Below are positions 1 to 8,573 of a stretch of 42,978 bases of DNA, one piece after another. The stretch covers positions 1 through 42,978 of the forward strand of contig NZ_AOJH01000051.1 in the NCBI RefSeq assembly GCF_000337355.1, given 5' to 3'. The stretch comes from Halorubrum kocurii JCM 14978. Lineage in GTDB: Archaea; Halobacteriota; Halobacteria; Halobacteriales; Haloferacaceae. The notes below the pieces were generated by a model. It saw only the letters and a list, made by a program, of their open reading frames with translations, made no database searches and was not told the DNA's origin. Both the position numbers and the translations under genes were made by a program. Position 1 is the first letter of the stretch. The number at the start of each line of letters is the position of its first letter.

Positions 1-439
1 GGCGCTCTTCGGCCGAGACCATCCGCGGGACGTTCGGCCCGTACACGTCGGCGTCGAACAGCCCGACGCGAGCTCCCAGCTCCGAGAGTCCCGCCGCGAC
101 GTTGACGGCCATCGTCGACTTGCCGACGCCGCCCTTCCCGGAGGCGACCGCGATCACGTTCTTCACGCCCGGGAGCACCTGCTCGTCCGGCGCCAGCTCG
201 TCCGGGATCGACGCCGACAGCGCCACGTCGTGCCCGGTGTCCGCGAGCGCCGCCCGCACGTCGTCGGCGATCGCCGACTCGTGCGGCGAGAAGGGGGCGC
301 CGAGCGCGAGGGAGACGCGGACCTCGTCGGAGCCCTCGTCCACTTCGACATCGTTCACCAGCCCGAGCGAGACGATGTCGCCACCGAGGTCGGGGTCCTG
401 CACGTCGGCGAGCCGCTCCCGCACGTCCGCTTCGTTCAT
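1..439 (-). CDS. Mrp/ApbC (NBP35-like) P-loop ATPase, 3' part missing
   Basis: N-terminal 146 residues of an Mrp-family ATPase, predicted to bind and deliver Fe-S clusters in the cytoplasm. Translated on the minus strand, it starts with an MIP18/DUF59-like domain (about residues 1-80, beginning MNEADVRERLADVQDPDLGG). This is followed by the P-loop ASGKGGVGKST near residue 100 and then FDADVYGPNVPRM. The gene runs off the left edge of the window, so its stop and the CxxC region are not seen. A TATA-like CCTTATTC box lies about 27 nt upstream of the ATG, which fits a leaderless start. It lies 46 nt beyond the isopentenyl phosphate kinase stop in the same direction, but has its own promoter. The family assignment is firm. 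Confidence 0.9.
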   Translation of the reverse strand, partial: MNEADVRERLADVQDPDLGGDIVSLGLVNDVEVDEGSDEVRVSLALGAPFSPHESAIADDVRAALADTGHDVALSASIPDELAPDEQVLPGVKNVIAVASGKGGVGKSTMAVNVAAGLSELGARVGLFDADVYGPNVPRMVSAEER

Positions 440-461
440 GCCCGAAGGGACGGTCGTGGGT

Positions 462-471
462 CGAATAAGGG
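462..471 (-). promoter_or_regulatory. TATA-like box of the Mrp gene
   Basis: On the minus strand this reads CCTTATTCGA, centred about 27 nt before the ATG at 439. That is the spacing expected for a leaderless haloarchaeal transcript. The call is by position and base composition only. Confidence 0.45.
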
Positions 472-485
472 TTCTGTCACCCGGC

Positions 486-1292
486 CTAGTCGATCCGCGT
501 CCCGGCGTCCTCGCCGCGCAAGAACGGCGCCAGCCCCGCGGCGCCGAACACGTACGCGGGCGCGTCGAGCGCCAGCAGCTCCCGGACCTTCGCCGCCATC
601 CCGCCCGACACGTCGGTCGCGTCGCTCGCGCCCAGCGCGTCGGCGACCGCCTCGAACGAGTCGATCGACGGGATCACGTCGCCGTCGCCGTCGAGGACGC
701 CCGGCACCGTCGAGCAGACCCCGACCCGCCGCGCGCCGAGCCCGACCGCGAGCTCGACGACAAGCTCGTCCCCCGAGACGACGGTGATCCCGGAGCCGGT
801 GGTCGCGACGCCGTCGCCGTGGAGCACGGGAACGAACCCCTCACCGAGCAGCGTCGCCGTCGAGGAGAGCGGCAGGTCGAGGGCGCCGTCGGGTCCTTCG
901 GGGCGCGCCGACAGCGAGAGCGGGTGGACCGGCACGGCGGGCACGTCCCGCTCGTGGAGTCGGTCGAGCACCGCTCGGTTCAGCTCCGTCATCGCGCCGT
1001 GGATGTCCATCACCGCGTCCGCGTCACCGGTCCCCGCGGTCGTCGAGACGCCGTGCTCGCTGGCGTGGTGGTGGCCGAAGCTCCCGCCGCCGTGAACGAC
1101 GACGAGCCGCTCGACCGCGCCGTCGGCGAGCGCGCCCGCGACTGCGTCGCAGGCCGCGGCGAGGGCGTCCTCGTCGAGCGTCTCCGGACGGTCTTTCTCG
1201 GTGATCAGGCTCCCGCCGAGCTTGAGCACGACGGGAGGGGCCCCGGAGCCCGACCCGACGTCGTCGCCGGAAGCGCCGCCGTCACCCGTCAC
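486..1292 (-). CDS. isopentenyl phosphate kinase (IPK)
   Basis: Phosphorylates isopentenyl phosphate to isopentenyl diphosphate, the last step of the archaeal alternative mevalonate pathway that supplies isoprenoid lipid precursors. It has an amino-acid-kinase fold: VVLKLGGSLIT at residues 21-31 is the glycine-rich loop with Lys24. HGGGSFGHHHA (67-77) contains the family's substrate-phosphate histidine in the GGGSFGH motif. DVSGGMAAKV near residue 230 is the ATP-binding lysine segment. At 268 aa it is slightly longer than the usual 250-260 because of a Gly/Ser/Asp-rich N-terminus. Its start overlaps the mevalonate kinase stop by 4 nt (ATGA), so the two are translationally coupled, as in other archaea. 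It is cytoplasmic. Confidence 0.93.
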   Translation of the reverse strand: MTGDGGASGDDVGSGSGAPPVVLKLGGSLITEKDRPETLDEDALAAACDAVAGALADGAVERLVVVHGGGSFGHHHASEHGVSTTAGTGDADAVMDIHGAMTELNRAVLDRLHERDVPAVPVHPLSLSARPEGPDGALDLPLSSTATLLGEGFVPVLHGDGVATTGSGITVVSGDELVVELAVGLGARRVGVCSTVPGVLDGDGDVIPSIDSFEAVADALGASDATDVSGGMAAKVRELLALDAPAYVFGAAGLAPFLRGEDAGTRID

Positions 1293-2305
1293 GGCTCCAC
1301 CACCCGGACGCCCTCCGTCGCGAGCTCAGCGCGGAACGACTCCTCGCACCCCTGCGTGAAGGAGAGCGCCGTCTCGGTCGCGTCGCTCGCGTCGAGCGCG
1401 ACGATACAGCCGCCGCCGCCCGCGCCGGTGAGCTTCGCGCCGTGCGCGCCGGCGTCGCGGGCGGCCCACACCATCGCGTCGAGCGAGCGCGCGGAGACCC
1501 CGAGCGCCGAGAGGAGCCCGTGGTTGAAGTCCATCAGCTCACCCAGCTCCGCGAGCAGCGCCGGCGAGGGGTCGGTCCCCGGGTCGGCGTCGGCGAGCAG
1601 CGCCTCGCCGGTCCGGACCACGTCGCCGACCGACTCGATGGTGTCCGCGGCGAAGCGGTACTCCTCGCGAAGCTCCCCGACCCCGGCGACGAGCTCGCCG
1701 GTGTCGCCCGCGCCGCCGTCGAACCCGACGACGAACGGGAGGTTCGGCGTCTCGATCGGCTCGCAGTCGTCGCCCTCGACGCGGACCGCGCCCCCCATCG
1801 TGGAGCAGAACGTGTCGGCGCGCGAGGCCTGCCCGTCCTGGACCTCGTGTTCCGCGCGGTACGCGCGGTCGGCCAGCTCCCGGCGGTCGAGCGGCTCGCC
1901 GAGCGCGCGCGTCGCGGCGTCGATCCCCGCGACGACGACGGCCGCGGAGGAGCCGAGCCCGGCCCCGAGCGGGATGTCGCTCTCGACGGTGATGTCGAAG
2001 CCGGCGTCGGGGGCGTCCGCCGCGTCCCGGGCCTGCCTGACCGCGGCGTCGACGTAGCCCATCGCGGCCTCGACCAGCGGGGTCGGCACGTCCACGTCGG
2101 GGCGGTCGTCCGTCTCCCCGGAGTACTCCACCGTGAACCCGTCGAGAGAGAGGTCCTCGGCCTCGACGCGGACGTGGTCGTCCGACCGGGGCTCGGCGGT
2201 CACCGCGGCGCGTCGCTCGATCGCCGCCGGCACGGCGGGCTCGCCGTAGACGACGGCGTGTTCGCCGAAGAGGTACACCTTCCCCGGCGCTTCACAGACG
2301 GTCAT
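1289..2305 (-). CDS. mvk: mevalonate kinase
   Basis: A GHMP-family kinase that phosphorylates mevalonate at the 5 position in the isoprenoid lipid pathway. APGKVYLFGEHAVVYG at residues 6-21 is the N-terminal GHMP signature. IPLGAGLGSSAAVVV (about 111-125) is the phosphate-binding loop, and TFCSTMGGAV and LTGAGGGGCIVAL are the later conserved motifs. The length (338 aa) is normal for archaeal enzymes. It precedes isopentenyl phosphate kinase with a 4-nt overlap. In many haloarchaea mvk directly follows rpsB; here two plus-strand genes lie between them, so it presumably has its own promoter. No clear TATA box was found in the roughly 100 bp upstream. Confidence 0.95.
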   Translation of the reverse strand: MTVCEAPGKVYLFGEHAVVYGEPAVPAAIERRAAVTAEPRSDDHVRVEAEDLSLDGFTVEYSGETDDRPDVDVPTPLVEAAMGYVDAAVRQARDAADAPDAGFDITVESDIPLGAGLGSSAAVVVAGIDAATRALGEPLDRRELADRAYRAEHEVQDGQASRADTFCSTMGGAVRVEGDDCEPIETPNLPFVVGFDGGAGDTGELVAGVGELREEYRFAADTIESVGDVVRTGEALLADADPGTDPSPALLAELGELMDFNHGLLSALGVSARSLDAMVWAARDAGAHGAKLTGAGGGGCIVALDASDATETALSFTQGCEESFRAELATEGVRVVEP

Positions 2306-2409
2306 ACGAACTCCCTCTCCCCGCGCGCTTACAGGCGTTGCGCTTGCCGGGTCGGGCGACTCGTCGGCCGACCCTCACCTTTTCGGCGCCGGCCGCCGTC
2401 GCGTGTGCC

Positions 2410-2961
2410 ATGACTCAGCTCCCGTCGCTGCTCGCGCGGTCTATCGCGGACTTCGTCGAGGGCGTCGCCGTCGCGATACCGCGGCTCCTCTCCGGGGCGG
2501 TCTTCCTCGCGCTGGCGTACGGGACGGTTCGGATCGCCCTCTCGCTGGTGCGGGCCTCGGTCCGTCGGGTGTACGTCGGCGACCGAGAGCTCGTTGGCGA
2601 CCTCCTCGTCACGCTCGCGGCGATCTTCCTGTGGTTCGGCGTCGCGTTGACGTTCCTGAAGATCCTCGGCATGGGCGACGTGGCGGCGAGCCTGGGCACC
2701 GCGGTCGGCTTCATCGCGCTGGGCGTCTCCTACGCGCTCTCCGAGATGATCGAGGACACGGTGGCCGGCGTCTACCTCCTCCGTGACCCCGACTTCAACG
2801 TGGGGTACCGCGTCGAGGCGAAGGGCGTGTCCGGAACGGTCGCCGCGATCGAACTCCGGAAGACCCGTATCGATACGGACGACGGCGATCGGGTCGTCTT
2901 GGCGAACCGAGAGATCGAAGGGAAGTGGACGTACGAAGGCCCCGACGGCGGAACGGCGTGA
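2410..2961 (+). CDS. MscS-superfamily-like membrane protein
   Basis: A 183-residue integral membrane protein resembling the pore and upper beta-domain part of small mechanosensitive channels. Three hydrophobic segments lie at about residues 22-42, 58-80 and 86-106. They are followed by an amphipathic and beta-type stretch (YRVEAKGVSGTVAAIELR, then RIDTDDGDRVVLANREI), which matches the segment after TM3 in MscS where the protein widens into the beta domain. It lacks the large C-terminal cytoplasmic domain of full MscS. The ATG at 2410 was chosen because the 24 codons in frame upstream lack membrane-protein character and overlap the mevalonate kinase promoter region. It may sense osmotic tension, but channel activity is inferred only. 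Confidence 0.8.
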   Translation: MTQLPSLLARSIADFVEGVAVAIPRLLSGAVFLALAYGTVRIALSLVRASVRRVYVGDRELVGDLLVTLAAIFLWFGVALTFLKILGMGDVAASLGTAVGFIALGVSYALSEMIEDTVAGVYLLRDPDFNVGYRVEAKGVSGTVAAIELRKTRIDTDDGDRVVLANREIEGKWTYEGPDGGTA

Positions 2962-2995
2962 ACGGCTCGGGAGGTGCGCCTCGGAGCCTACCAAA

Positions 2996-3006
2996 CACTT
3001 ATTTAG
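2996..3006 (+). promoter_or_regulatory. TATA-like box of the DUF4870 gene
   Basis: The AT stretch CTTATTTAG in GC-rich surroundings is centred 26 nt before the ATG at 3028, consistent with a leaderless transcript. Confidence 0.55.
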
Positions 3007-3027
3007 TCGGGATGAAAGCGAACGAAC

Positions 3028-3375
3028 ATGTCTGACAGCACTGAGACCGGTGAGGCGACGGTCCCGGGAGACACGACCCTCGCGGCGTTGGCGCACGCCT
3101 CCGCGCTCGTCGCGTCCTTCTTCGGACCCATCCTCTTCCTGATACTCGCGGACGACGACGACGAGCTCGTTAAACAGAACGCCAAGAACGCGCTCAACTT
3201 CCAGATCGTCGTGTTCGTGGCGCTGGTGGTCTCCGGGCTGTTGACTGTCGTGCTCGTCGGGTTCCTCCTGCTTCCCATCGTCGGCGTGATAGACCTCGTG
3301 CTGGTCCTGATAGCGACGGTGAGGGCCAATGACGGCGAGGTGTACGCGTACCCGTACACGCCCGACATCATCTGA
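3028..3375 (+). CDS. DUF4870 (Tic20-like) membrane protein
   Basis: A 115-residue membrane protein of the DUF4870 type. After a short polar N-terminus comes LAALAHASALVASFFGPILF, then a charged loop DDDDELVKQNAKNALNFQI. The paired-Asn pattern (KQNAKNALNFQ) is the hallmark of this family. Two more hydrophobic segments end with DLVLVLIATVRANDGEVYAYPYTPDII. No catalytic residues are known for the family and the function is unknown. It lies 66 nt downstream of the MscS-like gene on the same strand but has its own TATA box at the leaderless distance, so it may be transcribed alone. It is convergent with rpsB. Confidence 0.88.
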   Translation: MSDSTETGEATVPGDTTLAALAHASALVASFFGPILFLILADDDDELVKQNAKNALNFQIVVFVALVVSGLLTVVLVGFLLLPIVGVIDLVLVLIATVRANDGEVYAYPYTPDII

Positions 3376-3419
3376 TCGGTCGGCATCAGCGGTCGGACCC
3401 GGCGAGACCGGCCCCGCCG

Positions 3420-3434
3420 CTCTCGGAGCTTTTT
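3420..3434 (+). terminator. possible T-run terminator after the DUF4870 gene
   Basis: GC-rich sequence followed by TTTTT about 55 nt past the stop codon, in the gap between convergent genes. Archaeal termination mostly uses T-runs, so this is plausible but unproven. Confidence 0.35.
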
Positions 3435-3483
3435 GCAACGCGCGGTCGCTGCCGCTCGAACCGTCATCCCGTGCCGAGTACTG

Positions 3484-3508
3484 AAAAGTCGAACTCGACG
3501 TCGAAACG
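3484..3508 (-). terminator. possible terminator after rpsB
   Basis: On the minus strand a TCGACGTCGA palindrome is followed by CTTTTC a few bases past the rpsB stop. It could end the long ribosomal-protein/polymerase/enolase transcript. Weak call. Confidence 0.35.
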
Positions 3509-3510
3509 GC

Positions 3511-4332
3511 CTACAGCTCGTCCTCGAAGTCGTCGAGGGCGAAGACCGTGTCGGCGCCGCGGCGGTCGAGCGTCTCGTTGGCGAGGAGCCAGTAGACGAC
3601 CGACAGCGCGCGTCGACCCTTGTTGTTCGTCGGGATGACGAGGTCGACGTTCGACAGCTGGTTGTTGGAGTCGCACATCGCGATCACCGGGATACCGACG
3701 GTGATGGCCTCCTTGACGGCCTGCGCGTCGCCGATGGGGTCAGTGACCACGACGACGTCCGGCTCGATGTAGCCGGCGTAGTCGGGGTTCGTCAGCGTGC
3801 CGGGAATGAAGCGGCCCGTGCGTGCGCGGGCGCCGATGGCGTCCGCGAACTTCTCGGCCGGGAACCGGCCGTACTGCCGCGAGGACGTGACGAGGATCTG
3901 CTCGGGGTTGTAGTTCGCGAGGAAGTCCGCGGCGGTGCGGATCCGCTGGTCGGTCAGGCTCACGTCGAGGACGTACAGGCCGTCGTCGCGAACGCGGTGG
4001 ATGAACCGCTCCATGTCGGCCGTCTTCTGCTGCGTCCCGATGTGGACCCCGGCGGAGAGGTAGTCCTCGACGGGGATCAGTAGGTCGACGTCGTCGTCGG
4101 GCATGACGTCGTCGTCGAACGGGGAGGCGTCTTCCTCCTCGTCCGCGGCGTCGTCGCTTTCGGCGGATTCGGCGTCGGCGGGTGCTTCGGGTTCGGCGTC
4201 AGTGGACGCCCCCTCGGCAGCCGCGTCGGCGGTCGGTTCCTCGGTCGTGTCGGCCTCCTCCTCGACCGCCGCGTCGACCGCCTCGGTCTCCGCGTCGTCG
4301 TCGAGTTCGACCGCGTCGTTGTCTTCGCTCAT
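3511..4332 (-). CDS. rpsB: 30S ribosomal protein uS2
   Basis: Small-subunit ribosomal protein S2, on the body-head junction of the 30S subunit. The family domain starts near residue 85 ([20 protein letters not shown]) and continues with [53 protein letters not shown] and [11 protein letters not shown], all typical of archaeal S2. The first 80 or so residues are an Asp/Glu/Ala-rich, low-complexity extension, common in haloarchaeal S2 and probably disordered. It lies 16 nt after the enolase stop, so it is the last gene of the long operon. Confidence is high. Confidence 0.97.
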   Translation of the reverse strand: MSEDNDAVELDDDAETEAVDAAVEEEADTTEEPTADAAAEGASTDAEPEAPADAESAESDDAADEEEDASPFDDDVMPDDDVDLLIPVEDYLSAGVHIGTQQKTADMERFIHRVRDDGLYVLDVSLTDQRIRTAADFLANYNPEQILVTSSRQYGRFPAEKFADAIGARARTGRFIPGTLTNPDYAGYIEPDVVVVTDPIGDAQAVKEAITVGIPVIAMCDSNNQLSNVDLVIPTNNKGRRALSVVYWLLANETLDRRGADTVFALDDFEDEL

Positions 4333-4348
4333 GCGTGGTGTCGGCCCG

Positions 4349-5551
4349 TCATACCGCGTCGTCCGCGATGCGGACCAGTTCGTTCAGCTTGGCGGTTCGC
4401 TCGCCGCCGACTGTCCCGGTCTTGATGAACCCGGCGTCGGTCGCCACGGCGAGGTGTGCGATGGTGGTGTCCTCGGTCTCGCCCGAACGGTGGGAGATGA
4501 TCGTCTCGTAACCGTTACGGGCGGCGAGTTCGACCGCGTCGAACGTGTCCGACAGCGTCCCGATCTGGTTCGGCTTGATCAGGATGCTGTTGGCCGCTCC
4601 CTTCTCGATGCCCTCCTGGAGCCGCTCGACGTTGGTGACGAACAGGTCGTCGCCGCAGATCAGCGTCCGGTCACCGACCCGGTCGGTCAGCTCCGCGAAC
4701 GCCTCGTAATCGTTCTCGTCGAGCGGGTCCTCGACGTACGCGAGGTCGTACTCCTCGACGAGGTCGGCGACGTAGTCGACCTGCTCGCCCGTCGACTTCG
4801 TCTCGTCGCCGTACACGTACGCGCCCTCGTCGTCGTCGTACAGCTCCGCGGCGGCCATGTCGAGGCCGAAGCGGATCTCGAAGCCCACGTCGTCCTCGAC
4901 GCGGTCGACCGCCTCGTCGACGACCTCGAACGCGTCGGCGTCCGAGATCGGGGGCGCCCACGCGCCCTCGTCGCCCTTCGCCGCGGGGACGCCGCGCTCG
5001 TCGAGCACGTCAGCGACCGCCGCGTGGACCGCGGCGTTCGCGAAGACGGCCTCGGAGACGCTCGGCGCGCCGACCGGCGCTGCCAGGAACTCCTGAATGT
5101 GGGTCGCCTCCTTGGCGTGCTCCCCGCCGCCGACGACGTTGCCGAGCGGAATCGGGAAGTTCTCGCCGCGGAACGCGCCACCGAGGTGCTGGTACAGCGG
5201 CGCACCGAGCACGTCGGCGGCGGCCTTCGCGGCCGCCATCGAGATCGCGACCGCGCTGTTGGCGCCGATCGCGGAGAAGTCGTCCGTCCCGTCGGCGGCG
5301 CGAAGCGCGCTGTCGACGGCACGCTGGTCGCCCGCGTACACGCCTTCGAGGCGGGGGACCGCGTGTTCGCGGGCCGCCGCGATGGACTCGTTCGCGGGGA
5401 GTTCGATCGCCTCGTACTCGCCCGTGGACGCCCCGCTGGGCGCCGCCCCGCGGCCGAAGCCGCCGGACTCGGTGAGCACGTCGGCCTCGACGGTGGGGTT
5501 TCCGCGCGAGTCGAGCACGCGCCGCAGCGAAATGCTGGTGATTCGTGTCAT
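4349..5551 (-). CDS. eno: enolase (phosphopyruvate hydratase)
   Basis: Interconverts 2-phosphoglycerate and phosphoenolpyruvate in glycolysis and gluconeogenesis. The 400-aa length is normal for archaeal enolases. Visible motifs are [12 protein letters not shown] near the N-terminus, [26 protein letters not shown] and CGDDLFVTN for Mg-binding acids, [13 protein letters not shown] containing the catalytic Lys, [18 protein letters not shown], and the C-terminal [20 protein letters not shown]. The start codon shares its A with the rpoK stop (TAATG), and rpsB follows by 16 nt. It therefore sits inside the ribosomal/RNA polymerase operon, which is the standard archaeal arrangement. Confidence 0.97.
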   Translation of the reverse strand: MTRITSISLRRVLDSRGNPTVEADVLTESGGFGRGAAPSGASTGEYEAIELPANESIAAAREHAVPRLEGVYAGDQRAVDSALRAADGTDDFSAIGANSAVAISMAAAKAAADVLGAPLYQHLGGAFRGENFPIPLGNVVGGGEHAKEATHIQEFLAAPVGAPSVSEAVFANAAVHAAVADVLDERGVPAAKGDEGAWAPPISDADAFEVVDEAVDRVEDDVGFEIRFGLDMAAAELYDDDEGAYVYGDETKSTGEQVDYVADLVEEYDLAYVEDPLDENDYEAFAELTDRVGDRTLICGDDLFVTNVERLQEGIEKGAANSILIKPNQIGTLSDTFDAVELAARNGYETIISHRSGETEDTTIAHLAVATDAGFIKTGTVGGERTAKLNELVRIADDAV

Positions 5552-5730
5552 TAGTTGGATTCCCTCCGGACGGTGAACGGAAGCGCACCCGCGTCGTACT
5601 CCTCGGCGGCGACGAGGATGGGCTCCGTCTGGTCCGTCTCGATCAGCACGGGTGCCCCGTAGGACACCTGCAGCGCTCGCGCGCCGAGAATTCGTGCCTT
5701 CTCGTATCGATTGTATCGCTGTTCTGGCAT
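5551..5730 (-). CDS. rpoK: DNA-directed RNA polymerase subunit K (RpoK, Rpb6/omega homologue)
   Basis: A small 59-residue polymerase subunit, [20 protein letters not shown] at the start, then [11 protein letters not shown] and an acidic/hydrophobic end. The [10 protein letters not shown] helix is the Rpb6/omega signature that clamps the largest subunit. It is too short for many gene callers. It starts at the ATG at 5730, 3 nt after the rpoN stop, and its stop overlaps the enolase ATG by one base. It belongs to the conserved uS9-rpoN-rpoK-eno-uS2 run. Confidence 0.95.
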   Translation of the reverse strand: MPEQRYNRYEKARILGARALQVSYGAPVLIETDQTEPILVAAEEYDAGALPFTVRRESN

Positions 5731-5733
5731 GGT

Positions 5734-5928
5734 TTACTGGTACGGCGAGACGACGTCGACGAGGTCGCGGTGGCTGACCAGCATTCGGCGGCAGCAGTGC
5801 CGGTCGACGCCGAGGTCGTCGAGCACTTCGCCCGGGTCCTCGTCGCCCTCGCGGGCGCGCTCCTTGAACTCTTCCCAGTGTTCACCCACGACGTTGCCGC
5901 ACGTGAAACACCGGACGGGGATCATCAT
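5734..5928 (-). CDS. rpoN: DNA-directed RNA polymerase subunit N (RpoN, Rpb10 homologue)
   Basis: A 64-residue zinc-bundle subunit of archaeal RNA polymerase that helps assemble the D/L platform. [20 protein letters not shown] carries the first CxxC pair. [20 protein letters not shown] carries the adjacent CC pair followed by RRM, the invariant Rpb10 signature. The start is MMIPVR; either Met could initiate, the second being the more typical N-terminus. It is followed 3 nt later by rpoK. Confidence 0.96.
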   Translation of the reverse strand: MMIPVRCFTCGNVVGEHWEEFKERAREGDEDPGEVLDDLGVDRHCCRRMLVSHRDLVDVVSPYQ

Positions 5929-5940
5929 GATTGGATCACC

Positions 5941-6339
5941 TCAGCGGTAGGACTTCTGGTAGCGGGCACGCGCGCCGGGTCCGCCCCACTTCTTGGGTTC
6001 GGACTGGCGCACGTCGTTGACCAGCAGCGTGCGGTCGAAGCTCATGTACGCGTCGCGCAGCTCGGCGTCGCCGAGGTGCTGGACGAGGCCGCGCGCGATG
6101 GCGGTCCGCGTCGCGTCGGCCTGGCCGCTGAAACCGCCGCCCTCGACGTTGACCTCGATGTCGACGTCGGCGCGGAGCTCCTCGCCGGCGATGCGGAACG
6201 GCTCCAGCATCTTGAGCCGTGCCTGCTCCGGTTCGACCAGCTCGACTGGCTGGGAGTTGATGCGAACGCGACCCTCGCCGTCGCGCACGGTGGCGCGGGC
6301 GACGGCCGTCTTCTTCTTGCCTGAGGTGTTAGTTACCAT
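5941..6339 (-). CDS. rpsI: 30S ribosomal protein uS9
   Basis: Small-subunit protein S9 (132 aa), whose C-terminal tail reaches the P-site tRNA. It reads [20 protein letters not shown] at the N-terminus, [20 protein letters not shown] in the middle, and ends [17 protein letters not shown], the universal basic tail. The gene overlaps the end of uL13 by 7 nt and lies 12 nt before rpoN, so the genes are cotranscribed. Confidence 0.97.
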   Translation of the reverse strand: MVTNTSGKKKTAVARATVRDGEGRVRINSQPVELVEPEQARLKMLEPFRIAGEELRADVDIEVNVEGGGFSGQADATRTAIARGLVQHLGDAELRDAYMSFDRTLLVNDVRQSEPKKWGGPGARARYQKSYR

Positions 6340-6782
6340 GTGACGTTGGCTCCCAGAGACTCGGAGATGTCCCCGAGCGTCGTGAATTTGATGTTCGAGA
6401 GGCGGTCGAGCGAGGTGCCGTCGAGGACGACGCTCTCGACGTCCTCGTCGCGCTCGTAGGGGTTCCCGACGTACACGCGCACGTTCGAGAACGCCTCGCG
6501 GCCGTCCTCCGTCTTGTACGGAAGCATGCCGCGGATGGCACGCTTGAAGATCCGGTCGGGGCGCTTGGGGTAGTACGGCCCGCTGTCGGAGCCGAGCTCC
6601 GCGCGGGTGTGGTACGTCTCCATCGTCGCCTCCTCGTTACCGGTGATGACCGCGCGCTCGGCGTTGACGACAGCGACCGTTTCGCCGTCGAGGACGCGCT
6701 GGGCGACCTTCGACGAGACGCGACCGAGGATGCAGTCTCGGGCGTCGACGACGACGTCCGCGTCGATCTTCGCGAGACTCAT
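6333..6782 (-). CDS. rplM: 50S ribosomal protein uL13
   Basis: Large-subunit protein L13 (149 aa), an early assembly protein. Family motifs visible are [52 protein letters not shown] and the [10 protein letters not shown] segment of the archaeal and eukaryotic (L13a) form. It overlaps eL18 by 4 nt upstream and uS9 by 7 nt downstream, so translational coupling is likely. Confidence 0.97.
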   Translation of the reverse strand: MSLAKIDADVVVDARDCILGRVSSKVAQRVLDGETVAVVNAERAVITGNEEATMETYHTRAELGSDSGPYYPKRPDRIFKRAIRGMLPYKTEDGREAFSNVRVYVGNPYERDEDVESVVLDGTSLDRLSNIKFTTLGDISESLGANVTW

Positions 6783-7132
6783 CGGATCACCCGGACGTTG
6801 CTCCCTTCGGGATTCTGTTCGATGAACTGTTCGAGCGACACCGCTTCGCCGGCCTGATCGATCTTCGTACGGGCGGTGCCCGAGAAGTCGACGGCGGCGA
6901 CGGTGACGTTCTTTTCGAGCACACCGCTGCCCAGCACCTTGCCGGGGACGACGACCGTCTCGTCTTCCTGAGCGTACCGTTCGATGCGGCCCAGGTTGAC
7001 CTCAGCGTGCGTGCGCCGTGGCTTCTCCAGTCGGTCGGCGACGTCCTGCCACACGTTGGCACCGGAGTCGCGCGAGACCGACTTCAGATCGGCGATGAGG
7101 TTCTGTAGTTTCGGATTCGTCTTGCTACTCAT
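6779..7132 (-). CDS. rpl18e: 50S ribosomal protein eL18
   Basis: Archaeal/eukaryotic-specific large-subunit protein L18e (117 aa). The sequence contains [60 protein letters not shown] and [21 protein letters not shown], all typical. The ATG at 7132 lies about 40 nt after the tRNA-Leu gene on the same strand. The tRNA is therefore probably cut from the same primary transcript. It overlaps the next gene, uL13, by 4 nt. Confidence 0.96.
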   Translation of the reverse strand: MSSKTNPKLQNLIADLKSVSRDSGANVWQDVADRLEKPRRTHAEVNLGRIERYAQEDETVVVPGKVLGSGVLEKNVTVAAVDFSGTARTKIDQAGEAVSLEQFIEQNPEGSNVRVIR

Positions 7133-7171
7133 AGCTGTCCCTCCTGAAATGGAGAGTTAGTGAAAACGGAG

Positions 7172-7256
7172 TGCAGGGAGCAGGATTTGAACCTGCGGAC
7201 CTCTACAGGACAGCGCCCTGAACGCTGCGCCGTTGGCCTGACTTGGCTATCCCTGC
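7172..7256 (-). tRNA. tRNA-Leu(CAG)
   Basis: Folds as a class II tRNA on the minus strand. The acceptor stem is GCAGGGA/TCCCTGC with discriminator A. The anticodon stem is CAGCG/CGCTG around loop TTCAGGG (anticodon CAG). It has a long variable arm and T-loop GGTTCAAATCC. There is no intron and no encoded CCA. It lies between rpoD and rpl18e in the ribosomal operon. Confidence 0.95.
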
Positions 7257-7305
7257 GTGCACTCCTGCGTAATCCGGCTCCCTTCAAACCACTTTCGGTC
7301 CCGTC

Positions 7306-7356
7306 GTCGGACCGGTCCGACTCGGGTCCGCCGCGCTCCGACGCGGCGTCGGAGCG
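7306..7356 (-). other. two adjacent perfect palindromes between rpoD and tRNA-Leu
   Basis: GTCGGACCGGTCCGAC at 7306-7321 is a perfect 16-bp palindrome. At 7334-7356 there are two perfect 11-base arms (CGCTCCGACGC and its complement) around one base. In RNA both would form strong hairpins in the 167-nt gap downstream of rpoD and upstream of tRNA-Leu. They might mark RNA processing, attenuation or partial termination. Confidence 0.55.
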
Positions 7357-7423
7357 AATCGCGGCGCCGCGGCTTCGTGCAGGGGCGAGCGCCGTATCTG
7401 CGGTTTGAAGGTCCGTCATTACG

Positions 7424-8176
7424 TTAGACTGCGACTTTCGTCTGTAGTTCGTCCGCGCGCTCCTCGATGGAGTCGATCGCGCGGAGCAGCAGTTCCTCGA
7501 CGCTGAACGAGCCGTCTGTTTCGATGTGGAACACGAACGCGCCGGGGACGTCCTCGATGCTGACCTCCTTCCCGGGGAACCGTTTCGAGAGGTCGTTGTC
7601 GAACTCGTCGGTGAGTTCGATCTCCCCGTCGGGGGTCTCGATGACCCCGCGGAGGATCCGCGGCTCGTCGTCGTCGAACTCGCCGAGGTCGCCCTCGACC
7701 GAGACGCGCTGGAGGTGGCGATACCCGACGGAGACGCCGCCCTGGTGTTTGGCGTGCTCCTTACCGGTGTCGAGCACCGCGTCGGCCTCGAACTCCAGCC
7801 GCTGTCCCTCCTTCAGTTCGATGATCGGCACGTTGTCGTCCGCGACTTCGACGAGCGGATCGCTGCTCTCGATGTCGCCGGAGTACGCCGTCGCCGGTCC
7901 TTCCACGTCGAGCGCGAGGGTGACCTCGTCGCCGACCTCGAAGTCGTCGAGCGGCGTCTTCAGGGGAATGAGCCCCAGCCGAAGCCCGATCATCTCGTCG
8001 AACATGACGGAGGAGTTCTCGACGAACCGGACGGTGTCGATCGAGAACGTCGGGACGTCGGCGATCATCGCGCGGCGGATGCCGTTGGCGAACGCCGGCG
8101 TGAGCCCGCGGATCAGCACCCGCGCGCTGCGTTCGTCCCGTTCGACGTACTGGACGTCGAAGTCGTCTTCCGTCAT
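7424..8176 (-). CDS. rpoD: DNA-directed RNA polymerase subunit D (Rpb3/alpha-like)
   Basis: A 250-aa polymerase assembly subunit. [20 protein letters not shown] near residues 20-40 and [21 protein letters not shown] are the alpha-like dimerisation motifs; [11 protein letters not shown] follows. The middle insertion domain lacks the cysteines that hold Fe-S clusters in some other archaeal D subunits; no Cys is visible in the whole protein, as is usual for haloarchaea. The start [16 protein letters not shown] at 8176 was chosen because the frame upstream overlaps the uS11 gene and is arginine-rich shadow sequence. One base separates it from the uS11 stop. Confidence 0.96.
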   Translation of the reverse strand: MTEDDFDVQYVERDERSARVLIRGLTPAFANGIRRAMIADVPTFSIDTVRFVENSSVMFDEMIGLRLGLIPLKTPLDDFEVGDEVTLALDVEGPATAYSGDIESSDPLVEVADDNVPIIELKEGQRLEFEADAVLDTGKEHAKHQGGVSVGYRHLQRVSVEGDLGEFDDDEPRILRGVIETPDGEIELTDEFDNDLSKRFPGKEVSIEDVPGAFVFHIETDGSFSVEELLLRAIDSIEERADELQTKVAV

Positions 8177-8177
8177 G

Positions 8178-8567
8178 TCAGACTCGCTTGTTCTTGGGCG
8201 CCTTCGTCCCGTCGTGCGGGATCGGCGTGACGTCCTCGATCCGGCCGATCTCGACGCCCGCACGCGAAAGCGCGCGGATCGTCGCCTGCGCACCGGGACC
8301 GGTGGACTTGTTGAGGTTGCCGCCCGGGCCGCGCACGCGAACGTGCACGCCCTCCAGGCCGGCGTCCTTGACGCGCTCGGCGACGACCTCCGCCATCTGC
8401 ATGGCGGCGTACGGCGACGCCTCGTCGCGGTTCTGCTTCACCACGGTGCCGCCGGACGACTTGGCGATCGTCTCGGCGCCCGTCTCGTCGGTGACCGTGA
8501 TGAGCGTGTTGTTGAACGACGCGTACACGTGGGCGATGCCCCACTTTCCGTCCTCGGATTCACTCAT
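8178..8567 (-). CDS. rpsK: 30S ribosomal protein uS11
   Basis: Small-subunit platform protein S11 (129 aa). [60 protein letters not shown] and the C-terminal [15 protein letters not shown] are diagnostic of the archaeal form. It sits between uS4 (6 nt upstream) and rpoD (1 nt downstream), the conserved archaeal alpha-operon order. Confidence 0.97.
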   Translation of the reverse strand: MSESEDGKWGIAHVYASFNNTLITVTDETGAETIAKSSGGTVVKQNRDEASPYAAMQMAEVVAERVKDAGLEGVHVRVRGPGGNLNKSTGPGAQATIRALSRAGVEIGRIEDVTPIPHDGTKAPKNKRV

Positions 8568-8573
8568 GGTTGG

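Noticed and set aside
102-2057. Long plus-strand open frame opposite Mrp, IPK and mevalonate kinase
   Set aside because: Ser/Ala/Arg-rich shadow of well-identified minus-strand genes, an effect of high GC; no domain or start context.
4103-5554. 483-codon plus-strand frame opposite rpsB and eno
   Set aside because: Antisense shadow of enolase and uS2, with low-complexity Val/Arg/Asp composition.
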